From Gp13-AA77 sp035946735 (lineage in GTDB: Bacteria > Acidobacteriota > Terriglobia > UBA7540), in assembly GCA_035946735.1 (NCBI GenBank), contig DASYYZ010000025.1:3484-67483 (forward strand): a DNA stretch of 64,000 bases, given 5' to 3'. The notes under the pieces are model-generated. The model had not been told where the DNA came from. It did no database searches and worked only from the letters and a program-made list of their open reading frames with translations. A program made the position numbers and the translations under genes. Shown in pieces: positions 9,776 through 17,921 of this stretch (position 1 is its first letter; each line of letters begins with the position of its first letter).

Positions 9776-10048
9776 ATGGAGTTTGAATGGGACGAATCCA
9801 ACCTACGGCACGTGGCGCGCCACAAGATCGACCGCTCGGAATTCGAACAGGTCCTGGCCAATGACCCTATCCTGGTTGACTTCAGCGACGAGAGTGGGGA
9901 GGATGGCTGGTACGCGCTGGGCGCAACCGACACCTTGCGTGTCCTCTTCATGGTCTTCACCTATAAGGGCGCGCGCATCCGTCCGGTTACCGCCTGGAAC
10001 GCGGGCAGGAAGCTGCGGGAAGCGTGGTTCCGCCGGGAAGGCACTTGA
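9776..10048 (+). CDS. brnT: BrnT-family toxin
   Basis: The 90-aa protein begins MEFEWDESNLRHVARHKI and continues FEQVLANDP, RVLFMVFTYKGARIRPVTAW and GRKLREAW. This is the BrnT (DUF4258/ribonuclease toxin) pattern: FEWDxxKxxxNxxKHxI at the N-terminus and RxxxxRxA near the C-terminus. BrnT is an RNase-fold mRNA-cleaving toxin neutralised by BrnA. The start at 9776 fits family length; an upstream in-frame start at 9749 adds only nine residues. The next gene, 8 bp downstream, encodes the likely antitoxin, and a perfect palindrome sits upstream. Confidence 0.85.
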   Translation: MEFEWDESNLRHVARHKIDRSEFEQVLANDPILVDFSDESGEDGWYALGATDTLRVLFMVFTYKGARIRPVTAWNAGRKLREAWFRREGT

Positions 10049-10056
10049 GGTATAAG

Positions 10057-10353
10057 ATGGCGAAAAGAAAACTGATCATACCGAAGTTTGCTTCGGAAGC
10101 CGAGGATGCCCGGTGGCATGATCGGCACCGGCCGGAACTGGAGAGGGCGCTGGAGCGCCGCATCCGGGAGGGTTCCACCTTAACTCTGCAGCAGATTACC
10201 GCGCGCCTGAAACTGCGCCCTGTGACCATCCGGCTGCCGATCGAAGACATCGACGCCGCGCGCGGTCTCGCGGCCCGGAAGGGCGTCGGATACCAAACCT
10301 ACGTCAGAATGCTCTTGCGCGAGGCCCTGCAGCGTGAAGGCCGTAGACGCTAG
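10057..10353 (+). CDS. CopG/BrnA-like antitoxin
   Basis: The 98-aa basic protein starts MAKRKLIIPKFASEAEDARWHD. It has a central region rich in Arg and Glu and a C-terminal ribbon-helix-helix-like segment (PVTIRLPIEDIDAARGLAARKGVGYQTYVRMLLREAL), as in CopG-type antitoxins (DUF6290/CopG). The GAGG at 10047-10050 supports the start at 10057. It follows brnT by 8 bp in the toxin-first order typical of brnTA. By family and position it should neutralise BrnT and bind the upstream palindrome. The N-terminal part resembles the 'KFxSExEEAxFWD' motif common in antitoxins of this group. Confidence 0.8.
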   Translation: MAKRKLIIPKFASEAEDARWHDRHRPELERALERRIREGSTLTLQQITARLKLRPVTIRLPIEDIDAARGLAARKGVGYQTYVRMLLREALQREGRRR

Positions 10354-10366
10354 ACGGGTGCCCCGG

Positions 10367-10416
10367 TCATTCCCGCGCAGCTTGTCCCCGCGAAAGCGGG
10401 GAGCGGGAATCCAGAA
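10367..10416. repeat. REP-like palindromic repeat, long variant
   Basis: It begins TCATTCCCGCG and ends GCGGGAATCCAGAA, with an inner hairpin CCCCGCGAAAGCGGGG. The ends are the same as those of the copy 150 bp downstream. This is the widespread extragenic palindrome family whose translation gives the telltale string VIPAKAGIQ. Confidence 0.7.
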
Positions 10417-10562
10417 CCAAACTCCTGTCGCATTAGCTCATCGCCGGAACTGGCGGCGCACCGCCAGCAGGAACAAGGCGATCAGCGTGGCGGTCTGAGC
10501 TGTCCGGCTTGCCGCAATCTGGGCTTCAGAGTCTGTGTCGGGGCTTAGACCTCTTGCCCGAG

Positions 10563-10594
<32 letters not shown>

Positions 10595-10614
10595 GGTTCT
10601 CCCACACACCTTCA

Positions 10615-10703
10615 GCTCTGTCGAGCTTGGACGCATCCAGCGTATACTCAAGGAAAATGAATCGCTCTTAATGGAGAAATGGAATGAAAGGTTCGGAGAT
10701 TAG
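10615..10703 (+). pseudogene. Possible C-terminal relic of a DUF4160-type gene
   Basis: The last 28 codons before the stop at 10703 read VELGRIQRILKENESLLMEKW plus NERFGD. This resembles the conserved C-terminus of DUF4160 proteins (L-x-x-I-x-x-x-V-x-E-N-x-x-x-L-x-x-x-W-x-x-F), which sit next to DUF2442 in toxin-antitoxin-like pairs. The frame runs upstream into the REP-like repeat, so the rest of the gene has been lost. The match is short and the assignment tentative. Confidence 0.35.
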
Positions 10704-10752
10704 GCCCCGGGGCCCCTTCACCCGTCGGTAACTGCCACCGCGAATCGTCCTT

Positions 10753-11319
10753 TTAGCTTGCTGGACGTGCGCCCGGCTGTTGCGGATTTCGAGGGGCTAA
10801 ATCTCCTTCGACGATCTGGACCCTTAGCGGTCTGCTGTACATTTCAACGAGTGCCTTGCGGATTGCCGCGTTTTCAGCCTCAAGAGTTTCGAGGTATTGA
10901 GGATAATAGGAAGCCCGTTTGAGCACTGACCTATCAATTCCCAAGTCGAGGTATTGGCTCATCTCGTAGAGGACGTCCCCCATTTTGGAAGCCCGCGCAT
11001 CTCTCCAGATGGTCTCCTCCGCCGGTGTCCCTCCGTGCCTGGTGTTCAGGTGATCCCAATACTCGTGCCACCGATCAAGAACCATTTTATCTGACGCTTT
11101 TCGAGGATCGTATTCCGCCTCGATAAGATTCAGAGCATCTATGTGGTTGACGTTCAGCGGCGCCGCCCTTGTGACCATTAACCGCCGAAAGACATCCAAC
11201 TTGCGGTTCTCGGCAGCACGGTTCCGCTCCAAATACTTCTCCACCTGAACCGCAAACACAGGTCCAGCGAAGACAGCTATGATCGTGGCAATCCCAAGCC
11301 AGAGTTGACCAGCAGACAT
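10753..11319 (-). CDS. DUF6680-like single-pass membrane protein
   Basis: The 188-aa protein starts with one transmembrane helix (LWLGIATIIAVFAGPVFAVQV) followed by a cytoplasmic part: RKLDVFRRLMVTRAAPLNVNHIDALNLIEAEY, WHEYWDHLN and MGDVLYEMSQYLDL. I recognise this pattern as the DUF6680 family, whose function is unknown. The start at 11319 is supported by AGGGGAGGA about 8 nt upstream; a longer frame to 11373 has no such site. The protein lies alone between toxin-antitoxin genes, and nothing in it points to catalysis. Confidence 0.65.
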   Translation of the reverse strand: MSAGQLWLGIATIIAVFAGPVFAVQVEKYLERNRAAENRKLDVFRRLMVTRAAPLNVNHIDALNLIEAEYDPRKASDKMVLDRWHEYWDHLNTRHGGTPAEETIWRDARASKMGDVLYEMSQYLDLGIDRSVLKRASYYPQYLETLEAENAAIRKALVEMYSRPLRVQIVEGDLAPRNPQQPGARPAS

Positions 11320-11411
11320 GGCGTTCCTCCCCTTCACATTTCCCCAAGCATGGGGCGCGGACCTGTCCTTCAACGTCCGCGGTCTTTTCCCCGTCCACTT
11401 AGTGTCCGGGG

Positions 11412-11750
11412 CTACGCTGGCTCCCGCAATAAACGGATTCGAACCGACTGGCCCGGCTTGATGGACCGCAAGGCCGTCAGGATCGCAGGCACATGAAGCA
11501 GCAGGTCAGCCAGGCGGTTTGATCGGGCGCGAATGATCGCGACGGAAATGGTTCGGCCCACAAGATTCTGCTGGTAAGGCATGCCTTTGTCCATCGTCAA
11601 CAGAACCTGCCAGCCCGACCGTTCCGCTAGCGCCAAGAGTTCGCCATTCGCCTTGCCTGATAAGCCAATCTGGGGTACCGTCCCACACTGATGCCCGACC
11701 AGGTGTATCCCGAGGTCCTTCGGTAAGCACTCGTCAAGGAGAACCTTCAC
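11412..11750 (-). CDS. DUF5615 PIN-like toxin
   Basis: The 112-aa protein opens MKVLLDECLPKDLGIHLVGH and contains GELLALAERSGWQVLLTMDKGMPYQQN, the Mut7-C/PIN-like pattern with acidic residues D6, E7 and the D of TMDKG. DUF5615 proteins are predicted ribonuclease toxins. The gene overlaps the upstream DUF433 gene by 4 nt (ATGA), the standard arrangement for this pair, so the two are translated together. Confidence 0.85.
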   Translation of the reverse strand: MKVLLDECLPKDLGIHLVGHQCGTVPQIGLSGKANGELLALAERSGWQVLLTMDKGMPYQQNLVGRTISVAIIRARSNRLADLLLHVPAILTALRSIKPGQSVRIRLLREPA

Positions 11751-11959
11751 CCGATCCTCGCCAGGAGCGAGTCCTTTGCCGTCTCAAGGGCTTCGACGGC
11801 CATTTGGCGGGTGACGGTGGGGAATTGCTCCAGGAACTCGTCGAGGGTATCACCGGCTTCAAGATAATCAAGCAAGTTTTGAAAGGGAACACGAGTGCCG
11901 CGAAAGCAGGGGATCCCTCCCAGAATCTCCGGATCGCGCATGATGACGGGAGCGGTCAT
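11747..11959 (-). CDS. DUF433 antitoxin
   Basis: The 70-aa protein reads RDPEILGGIPCFRGTRVPFQ and NLLDYLEAGDTLDEFLEQFP, the DUF433 signature with a winged-helix-like DNA-binding fold (VapB45-like). It is the first gene of a two-gene operon with the DUF5615 toxin. It probably binds both the toxin and its own promoter. Confidence 0.85.
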   Translation of the reverse strand: MTAPVIMRDPEILGGIPCFRGTRVPFQNLLDYLEAGDTLDEFLEQFPTVTRQMAVEALETAKDSLLARIG

Positions 11960-12192
11960 GAGTTCACACCTCTAAGCTGTATTCTAGCGCCAATCGCTAC
12001 GCGGGGGGATTCGCGCAGCAAGGTCGTTCTTTACTGGCCGCAGAACAAAAGCCGCGGACCCGCCATTCTTGCTCCGCCGGCCGGGCGCATTTCCTCTGGC
12101 AAACCGAGAGCGAGATTCCTCACTCCGCTACGCTACGTTCGGAATGACATGAGGCTGGTGGAGACCTTGCCCGCTCGGATCGTTCAGGGCGG
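11960..12192. repeat. Intergenic region with a palindromic scattered-repeat motif
   Basis: At about 12113-12149 the text GATTCCTCACTCCGCTACGC followed by TACGTTCGGAATGACA resembles a scattered intergenic repeat (GATTC-CTC...CGGAATGACA) common in many bacterial genomes. Nothing else is recognisable in the segment. Confidence 0.4.
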
Positions 12193-12630
12193 CTAGAGCC
12201 TTGCCGAGGGCCGCTGCCGGAGCAGGCGCTGGCACTGGCGCACTGCTAATCGAATGTGGAAGCGTTCTTCAAGCCAGGTACTCAGCGTCTTCCCGTCCCA
12301 GCGCGCGCCGTCCAAACCGAGGTCGCGCGGGCTTTGGCCGAGGGCCCGGTTTATTTCCTGCAGTTGCTCCCCGGTCAGGCGTTTAGGACGCCCCGAACGT
12401 TGGCCTTCACCGAGTCCCGCCAAGCCTGCTGCCGCATAATGGCGAACCCAGTGTTCGACCGAGGTCGCGGAGTCTCCCAGCAGCCGGCTCACCTGCGGGC
12501 AGGTCATGCCTTGCGCCACCAGCAGTACGCCATGTAGCCGGTTTTCGTAGCGCGCACCTCGGGAACGATGAATCTGGTGTTGCAGTTCCGGAATGGCCGT
12601 TTCAGCATCGGCGATTTGGAGTGTTCTCAT
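12193..12630 (-). pseudogene. IS630-type transposase, N-terminal winged-helix part only
   Basis: The 145-aa frame reads MRTLQIADAETAIPELQHQI, then a helix-turn-helix block (MTCPQVSRLLGDSATSVEHW, VRHYAAAGLAGLGEGQRSGR) and a second one (RWDGKTLSTWLEERFHIRLA, VRQCQRLLRQ). This is the N-terminal DNA-binding half of an IS630-type transposase. The DDE catalytic half is absent: the frame stops soon after the second block. It could bind DNA but could not transpose. The start at 12630 is preferred over 12657 because family members begin near there. Confidence 0.7.
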
Positions 12631-12668
12631 GCCTACATATATAACCACGAATCTCACTTGTACACAAT

Positions 12669-12746
12669 TACTTAAGACGTATGGATAATTACTTATGACG
12701 TATCCACAGTTACTTATGACAGAGTAGCGCTATAGCGTCATAAGTA
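12669..12746. repeat. Three 21-bp-period repeats plus an inverted copy (transposon-end-like)
   Basis: TACTTAAGAC (12669), TACTTATGAC (12690) and TACTTATGAC (12711) recur at exactly 21-bp spacing, two of them followed by GTAT. The inverse GTCATAAGTA follows at 12737-12746 and makes a perfect 10-bp hairpin with the third copy. TGTACACAAT precedes the array at 12659. Spaced transposase-binding repeats inside a TGT terminus are typical of several transposon ends, but the parent element is not identified. Confidence 0.55.
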
Positions 12747-12954
12747 AGTCGCATTACACTGGGAGCGATTTGCGGCCCTCTGAACGCGTTTGCCCCCCAG
12801 AACTCCCGGCCTATATGTGCTTCTCTGAACGCATTTGTGAAAAAACTGCACACTTTACACTGCCCCAAGGGAAATCGAGTCGCGGCTGCATCTCCGGACC
12901 CGGACTCCCATCGAGTTCTGCTAAACTGGCGCTCGACTTCAAGGAGACTCTTCA

Positions 12955-15891
12955 GTGCGCATCGGATTATTTCTTTCCATCGCCTTCATGCTGACCGCGG
13001 CAGCTTCGCTCACGGATCGAGCAGACCTCGGGGCGCAGGACCGGCCCACTTTCGAGCCTACTCCTCCTCCAGTTCTCAAACCCCAGCAGAGCGACACCAT
13101 CGATCTGGCCGCGCCCGCCGGCAAACTGCCGGTGAGCATCCTGCCGGACGGGGCTGCCGTGCTGCCCAACGGCCGCCGAATCACGCCGCGCGGCGCGCAG
13201 GTGAAAGTCGCTCCGCATCCTTACGGCCTTGCGCTTTCACCGGACGGCCAGACGCTTGTTACCGTCAATAGCGGCACTTCGCCGTTCTCGGTCTCGATCA
13301 TCACCAGGCTCGCGGACGATCATCCCGCCGTTGCCCAGATACCGCCGGGGCCAAAGTCGTCGGACGCTGACCCGAAGAGCGTCTTCCTCGGCGCCGCCAT
13401 TGCTCCCGACAACCGTACGCTCTACGTGTCCGAGGGAAATAACGGCCATGTGGGCGTCTTTGACATGGTCACGCGCCAGCGTCTGGGAACGCTTGCGCTC
13501 GACGACACTTTGCCGGGTGCGCCAGTGCCGGGCACGCCGGCAAGCCCGTTGCGCGATAGCCTCGCGGGCGACATCAAGCTGTCTCCGGACGGCAGCCGCC
13601 TGTTTGTGCTCGATCTCGCTCACTACCGCCTCGCGATCTTCGACACCCGGTCGCGCAAGATCCTATCCAGCACTGGCGTCGGCTTGCTTCCCTTCGGTCT
13701 GGCGCTCTCACCAAATGGGCAGCGCGCTTACGTTTCGAACGTGGGCATGTTCACTTATTCCCTCATTCCGGGCCTCGATCCCGATCACATCAAGGAGACC
13801 GGAATCGACTTTCCACCGTTCGGATTCCCGTCGCCAGAAGCGACCGAGGGCACGACGATCCAAGGCCGGAAGATTCCCGGTCTCGGCGATCCGAACAGCG
13901 CCGGTTCGAATTCGGTGTGGGCGCTCGACGTCTCGAATCCAGCCAAGGTTGAGGTGAAGTATCGAGTCCCCACCGGCGTTCCGGTGGGCCCCAAGTCAGT
14001 GGGCGGCAGCAGTCCAGGCGCGCTGGTGGCGGGCGCGCACTCCGTCTTCGTTTCGAATGCGGCCCAGGACAGCGTTGTGGAGATCGATGCCCGCTCGTTC
14101 AAGGTGAAACGCACCCTGAAGCTCGAACCGAGCGACTCCGTGCGCGGGCTGCGCGGAGTGCTGCCTTTCGGACTGGCCTTGAGCGGCGACGAAAAGCAAC
14201 TCTACGTAGCTTGCGCCGGCATCAATGCGGTCGCCGTGATCGATGCCCGGCACCTCAGCGTGAAAGGCTACATTCCTACCGCATGGTTCCCGTCGCGCGT
14301 GGCCTTGAGCGCGGACGGAACCACGCTTTACGTTGCGAGCGCGAAGGGCTTTGGCGCCGGACCGAACGGCGGGCCCAACTTTCAGGCCGGTCCGGAAGGA
14401 ACCTACATCGGCGATATCACTCACGGCGTGGTCTCCATCCTCCCGGTGCCGGAAGACAAAGACCTGCAGGCTGACACCACGCAAGTGCTCGAGAACAACG
14501 GCTTTCTCTCCAACCTGGTGAGCGTGCGAGCGCCGGATTTTCCCATCCCATCTGCAGACCGCAGCCCCTCGAAGACAGCGTTCAAACCGAGCGCGCAGAT
14601 CCATCACGTGATTTTCGTGGTGAAAGAGAATCGCACCTTTGATCAGGTCTTCGGCGACCTCGGCGACAAGGTCGGCGGCGAGAAAGCGAACGCGGAGCCG
14701 TCACTGGCCGAATACGGAATGGACGCCACCGTGACGCCGGCCAAAGATCACGGCAACGACGGCGCGGACAACGATCAGGCTGCCGCGGCAGCCGCCAAGC
14801 TGCCCGTGGTGGACCACGCCCATGTCACGCCCAATCATCATGCGCTGGCCGCGCTCTTTGGCGCGAGCGACAACTTCTACGTGGACTCGGACGTCTCCGT
14901 CGATGGTCATCATTGGCTGGTGGGAAATTACCCGAATGAGTTGGTGGAAACGGCGTGGGCAGCGGCCTACGGGGGCCAGTTCGACTTTAAATACGACCCC
15001 GATGCGCCGGGCCGCCTCCAGATCGGCGCATCCAGCCCCTGGCCCGAGTCCTACCTCGAAGCCGGATCGCTTTGGGAGCACCTGGACCGCCACCAGATCA
15101 GCTTCCGCAATTACGGCGAGGCTATTGAACTAGCCAATGACGACGAGGAAGCGGGCCTCGAGCCCACCGGCGTGCGGGAAGTGGTGAACATGCCCATGCC
15201 CAAAGCGCTCTTCGACAAAACCTCGCGCACCTATCCGACGTTCAACACCAACATCTCGGATCAGTATCGTTTCCAGCAGTTCAAAAAGGAATGGGGCGAG
15301 CGCTACGCAAGCGGCAAAGAACCGCTGCCGCAGTTCATGTTTATCTGGCTGCCGAACGACCACACCGCCGATCCGCGTCCGGCCGAAGGCTATCCCTATC
15401 GAGCCTCCTACGTGGCGGACAACGATCTGGCGCTGGGCCGACTGTTGGAGCTCGTCTCGCACAGCCAATATTGGAAAGATACGGCGATCTTCGTGACCGA
15501 GGACGACGCGCAATCCGGCACCGACCACGTGGACGCCCACCGCAGCCTGTTGCTTGTCATCAGTCCCTACGCGCGCCGCAGCGTTTCACACCAGCACACC
15601 AGCATCGCGAGCATCCTGAAGACCTTCGATCTGATCTTCGGAATTCCTTACCTCAACCAGTACGATGCCGCGGCCACGGATCTCTCCGACTGCTTCACCG
15701 CCAAGCCTGACTTTACGCCTTACGACGCGCTCCCTCCCGATACGCGCATCTTCGATCCCGCCAAAGTGGTGGAGAACGGTCTCGATCCAGTGAGCGCGCC
15801 GTCCGAGCCGCTCGATGCGCCGGAGCGGATGCGGCGCGAACTCAAGGAGCAGGAACTAACGCATCCTAAAGCGGCTCCGCCGGCGCCCTAA
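12955..15891 (+). CDS. YncE-type beta-propeller fused to an alkaline-phosphatase-superfamily phosphoesterase
   Basis: The 978-aa protein has a signal peptide (GLFLSIAFMLTAAASL). Residues about 60-520 are a seven-bladed YncE/cytochrome-D1-like propeller with repeated HPYGLALSPDGQTLVTVN, FGLALSPNGQRAYVSN and FGLALSGDEKQLYVA. From about 545 it is a PF04185 phosphoesterase (IHHVIFVVKENRTFDQVFGD, HALAALFGASDNFYVDSDVS, WLPNDHT, NDLALGRLLELVSHS, TAIFVTEDDAQSGTDHVDAH, LLLVISPYARR), with the metal-binding Asp and His residues in place. This two-domain form is common in Acidobacteriota. Its substrate is unknown; phospholipase C-type enzymes share the catalytic domain. The GTG start at 12955 is supported by AGGAG 9 nt upstream. 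Confidence 0.85.
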   Translation: MRIGLFLSIAFMLTAAASLTDRADLGAQDRPTFEPTPPPVLKPQQSDTIDLAAPAGKLPVSILPDGAAVLPNGRRITPRGAQVKVAPHPYGLALSPDGQTLVTVNSGTSPFSVSIITRLADDHPAVAQIPPGPKSSDADPKSVFLGAAIAPDNRTLYVSEGNNGHVGVFDMVTRQRLGTLALDDTLPGAPVPGTPASPLRDSLAGDIKLSPDGSRLFVLDLAHYRLAIFDTRSRKILSSTGVGLLPFGLALSPNGQRAYVSNVGMFTYSLIPGLDPDHIKETGIDFPPFGFPSPEATEGTTIQGRKIPGLGDPNSAGSNSVWALDVSNPAKVEVKYRVPTGVPVGPKSVGGSSPGALVAGAHSVFVSNAAQDSVVEIDARSFKVKRTLKLEPSDSVRGLRGVLPFGLALSGDEKQLYVACAGINAVAVIDARHLSVKGYIPTAWFPSRVALSADGTTLYVASAKGFGAGPNGGPNFQAGPEGTYIGDITHGVVSILPVPEDKDLQADTTQVLENNGFLSNLVSVRAPDFPIPSADRSPSKTAFKPSAQIHHVIFVVKENRTFDQVFGDLGDKVGGEKANAEPSLAEYGMDATVTPAKDHGNDGADNDQAAAAAAKLPVVDHAHVTPNHHALAALFGASDNFYVDSDVSVDGHHWLVGNYPNELVETAWAAAYGGQFDFKYDPDAPGRLQIGASSPWPESYLEAGSLWEHLDRHQISFRNYGEAIELANDDEEAGLEPTGVREVVNMPMPKALFDKTSRTYPTFNTNISDQYRFQQFKKEWGERYASGKEPLPQFMFIWLPNDHTADPRPAEGYPYRASYVADNDLALGRLLELVSHSQYWKDTAIFVTEDDAQSGTDHVDAHRSLLLVISPYARRSVSHQHTSIASILKTFDLIFGIPYLNQYDAAATDLSDCFTAKPDFTPYDALPPDTRIFDPAKVVENGLDPVSAPSEPLDAPERMRRELKEQELTHPKAAPPAP

Positions 15892-16018
15892 GGCGGTTGT
15901 CTCAATAGAGAACCGGACCGGAATCTTGGGGATGGAAGTTCCATCGGCGAGCGTGGTGGGCGGGCGACCCCTCCCCCTATCCCTATCTCACCCATTGCTC
16001 GACTCGATTGCCCCAGGA

Positions 16019-16058
16019 TTGACACGAGCCAGCATATATGTGTAATCTTTCATATGTA
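16019..16058 (+). promoter_or_regulatory. Promoter and AT-rich operator of the mercury-type operon
   Basis: TTGACA (16019-16024) and TAATCT (16043-16048) are 18 bp apart. The sequence ATATGTGTAATCTTTCATAT overlaps the -10 and is an imperfect AT-rich inverted repeat of the kind ArsR/SmtB repressors bind. The following gene encodes such a repressor, which suggests autoregulation. Confidence 0.6.
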
Positions 16059-16088
16059 CGAGGCATCATATCACTGTGGAGGGTTATC

Positions 16089-16475
16089 TTGGAGGCGAGA
16101 CTTTATCGAGAGTTCTTCCGTGCGCTCTCCAATCAGACCCGCTTCTCAATCGTGCAGTTGCTGAGAGAGAAGCCACACTACGTGAATGAACTCGCGGAGA
16201 GGCTCGGGTTGGAGCAGAGCCGCGTCTCCCACAATCTGGCCTGCCTGCTGAACTGCGGCTTTGTCGAATGGGAGTGGAATGGGAAAAACAAAGTCTACCG
16301 CCTTAATTCTGACCTCCAGCCGGTCCTCACCGGAATCGAGGCGCACCTCGTCAAATACGCTCTCGCCCTGGATAGCTGCAAGACGTTGGAGAGCGAGTCG
16401 AAGCCGGTTGTAGTAACCGCCAAGGCAAACCAACTCGGAGCGCGTCGCCGGCCGCTTGGAAGGAAAGCAAGATGA
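16089..16475 (+). CDS. ArsR/SmtB-family metal-sensing repressor
   Basis: The winged-helix protein contains FFRALSNQTRFSIVQLLREK, VNELAERLGLEQSRVSHNLA and CLLNCGFVEWEWNGKNKVYR, the ArsR-family fold. The chosen TTG start at 16089 gives 128 aa and has GGAGG 7-11 nt upstream; an ATG at 16038 would add 17 residues upstream of that site. Possible metal ligands are Cys residues in CLLNC and DSCK near the C-terminus rather than the ELCVCDL box of arsenic sensors, so the inducer could be mercury or another thiophilic metal. It overlaps the transporter gene by 4 nt and heads the operon. Confidence 0.8.
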   Translation: MEARLYREFFRALSNQTRFSIVQLLREKPHYVNELAERLGLEQSRVSHNLACLLNCGFVEWEWNGKNKVYRLNSDLQPVLTGIEAHLVKYALALDSCKTLESESKPVVVTAKANQLGARRRPLGRKAR

Positions 16476-17086
16476 AGGATAGAGCTTTGATCGGAGCATC
16501 TTTAGTAGCAGGAATTGCCGCAAGCCTTTGCTGCATCCTGCCCATCGTGTTTGCACTGGCGGGAGCCGGAATTGTAGGAGCGTCCGCCTTCTTTGCCACT
16601 TGGCGCCCTTACCTGCTCGGAACTACTTTTCTGCTTCTTGGACTCGGGTTCTATTTCGCCTACCGCAAACCGAAGCATGCTTGCGAACCGGGGTCGGCGT
16701 GTGAGAAGCCAGCGACAAGCAAGACGGGTCGCATTGGTCTGTGGGTCGCTACAGCGGTCGTACTCATCGTTGCAGCGTTCCCGTACTATTCAGAGGCCGT
16801 TGCCAAGTTGCTCCTTTCGAGCAAAGCTCCGGAAACGACGGTAGCCGCGCCACGCGTTGACCGGGCCAGCTTTGCAGTCGAGGGCATGGATTGCACAGCC
16901 TGCGCGACTGCCATCGAGAAAAAGCTAAAGGATCTTGATGGTGTTCAAAGCGCCATCGTGTCATACGAACAGAAACGGGCGACGGTCGAGTTCGATGCTA
17001 ACAAGGTCACCATCGCGCAACTTGAACAAGCTATTCAGGACGCGGGCTACCGCGCCCATTCAATCCAAAGAGGAGAACACACCTAA
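16472..17086 (+). CDS. merT: Mercuric-ion transporter MerT with fused C-terminal HMA domain
   Basis: The 204-aa inner-membrane protein has three to four hydrophobic helices. The MerT cysteine pair is C20-C21 in the first (AASLCCILP). A cytoplasmic loop carries C71 and C77. After the last helix, residues 132-204 form a heavy-metal-associated domain with the metal site GMDCTACAT (C141, C144). MerT moves Hg(II) received from MerP across the membrane; the fused HMA domain probably hands the ion to the cytosolic reductase. The MerT-HMA fusion is known in several phyla. The gene overlaps the ArsR gene and is followed directly by merP. Confidence 0.85.
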   Translation: MKDRALIGASLVAGIAASLCCILPIVFALAGAGIVGASAFFATWRPYLLGTTFLLLGLGFYFAYRKPKHACEPGSACEKPATSKTGRIGLWVATAVVLIVAAFPYYSEAVAKLLLSSKAPETTVAAPRVDRASFAVEGMDCTACATAIEKKLKDLDGVQSAIVSYEQKRATVEFDANKVTIAQLEQAIQDAGYRAHSIQRGEHT

Positions 17087-17332
17087 ATGAAATCGTTTAC
17101 CTCGTTGTTTCTTTTGCTTCTTTTCGCCGGCTCTGCCTTCGCCAAGGATGTGAAGACGGAGATCAAAGTCAGTGGGATGACTTGCGGCGCGTGCGCCGTC
17201 AGTGTCAAAAGCGCGTTGACGAAAGTCAAAGGCGTGAAGAGCGCCGACGTCAGTAACGAGAACGGACTTGCGACCGTTGTGTACGACGATGAACAGGCCA
17301 GTGAGCAACAGCTTCGTGAAGCCATCAATTAG
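17087..17332 (+). CDS. merP: MerP-like periplasmic heavy-metal-binding protein, with an early stop
   Basis: The 81-aa product has a signal peptide (FLLLLFAGSAFA) and an HMA domain with the metal site GMTCGACA (C33, C36), as in the periplasmic mercury carrier MerP. The frame stops at TAG (17330-17332). In the same frame the next 12 codons read TGFRAELNQEKK and end in TAA at 17369-17371, which shares its A with the ATG of the next gene. Family members normally continue through such a C-terminus, so the TAG looks like a single-base change from AAG. The product lacks the last beta strand; it is truncated, read through, or a sequencing error. Confidence 0.8.
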   Translation: MKSFTSLFLLLLFAGSAFAKDVKTEIKVSGMTCGACAVSVKSALTKVKGVKSADVSNENGLATVVYDDEQASEQQLREAIN

Positions 17333-17370
17333 ACCGGCTTTAGGGCAGAACTGAATCAGGAGAAAAAGTA

Positions 17371-17865
17371 ATGTCCGATTGCTGTTCAACCACGAAGGAA
17401 GGGACTTGCTCCCTTCCGACGAGCAATCCAGAGGTCTGTCCCTCTTGTGGCAAAAAGGGGAAGCCTGTGGCCGTGCTGACGGTCAAGAGTCTGGTTCGGG
17501 ATCACATGCGCGTTCCGGCATCGGTCTCGTATTCCTTTTGCCGCACGGTGGACTGTGAGGTTGTTTATTTCTCCGATCAGGCCGTGTTTACTAAACCAGA
17601 CGTAAAAGTACGAGTGGGAATCAAGGAGACGGCGGATCCAATCCCGCTCTGCTATTGCTTCGACTACAGCCGCGAAAACATTCGCCGGGATATCGAGGCC
17701 GCCGGCAAAACCTCGGTGCTGGAAGAGATCAAGGCCGAGGTGAAAGGCGGTTTCTGCGCCTGCGAAGTCAAGAATCCCAGCGGAACTTGCTGTCTGGGCG
17801 ACATTACACGCGCCATTCAGGAAGCGAAGAAACGTACGGCGGAGACGCTTTCTGCGCCTCGTTGA
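17371..17865 (+). CDS. Cys-rich CopZ-like (2Fe-2S) metallochaperone-type protein
   Basis: The 164-aa protein contains MSDCCSTT, CPSCGKKGKP, CRTVDCEVVYF, LCYCFDYSRENI, GFCACEVKNPSG and TCCLGDITRAI. This matches the N-terminal domain of CopZ-type metallochaperones with a zinc site and a [2Fe-2S] site, often found without the copper-binding domain in mercury and copper clusters. Delivery of metal or electrons to the reductase encoded next is an inference. Its ATG overlaps the ancestral stop of merP (TAATG), so translation was coupled. The length is typical for the stand-alone form. Confidence 0.75.
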   Translation: MSDCCSTTKEGTCSLPTSNPEVCPSCGKKGKPVAVLTVKSLVRDHMRVPASVSYSFCRTVDCEVVYFSDQAVFTKPDVKVRVGIKETADPIPLCYCFDYSRENIRRDIEAAGKTSVLEEIKAEVKGGFCACEVKNPSGTCCLGDITRAIQEAKKRTAETLSAPR

Positions 17866-17921
17866 GCTGTCCCTGCCCATCAACTCCGGATTCAGATCAA
17901 GTCTGAAGGAGAGGTCAAATC

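Noticed and set aside
13996..14607. A 203-codon minus-strand frame inside the YncE/phosphoesterase gene
   Set aside because: It is an opposite-strand shadow of a GC-rich coding region, with no motifs.
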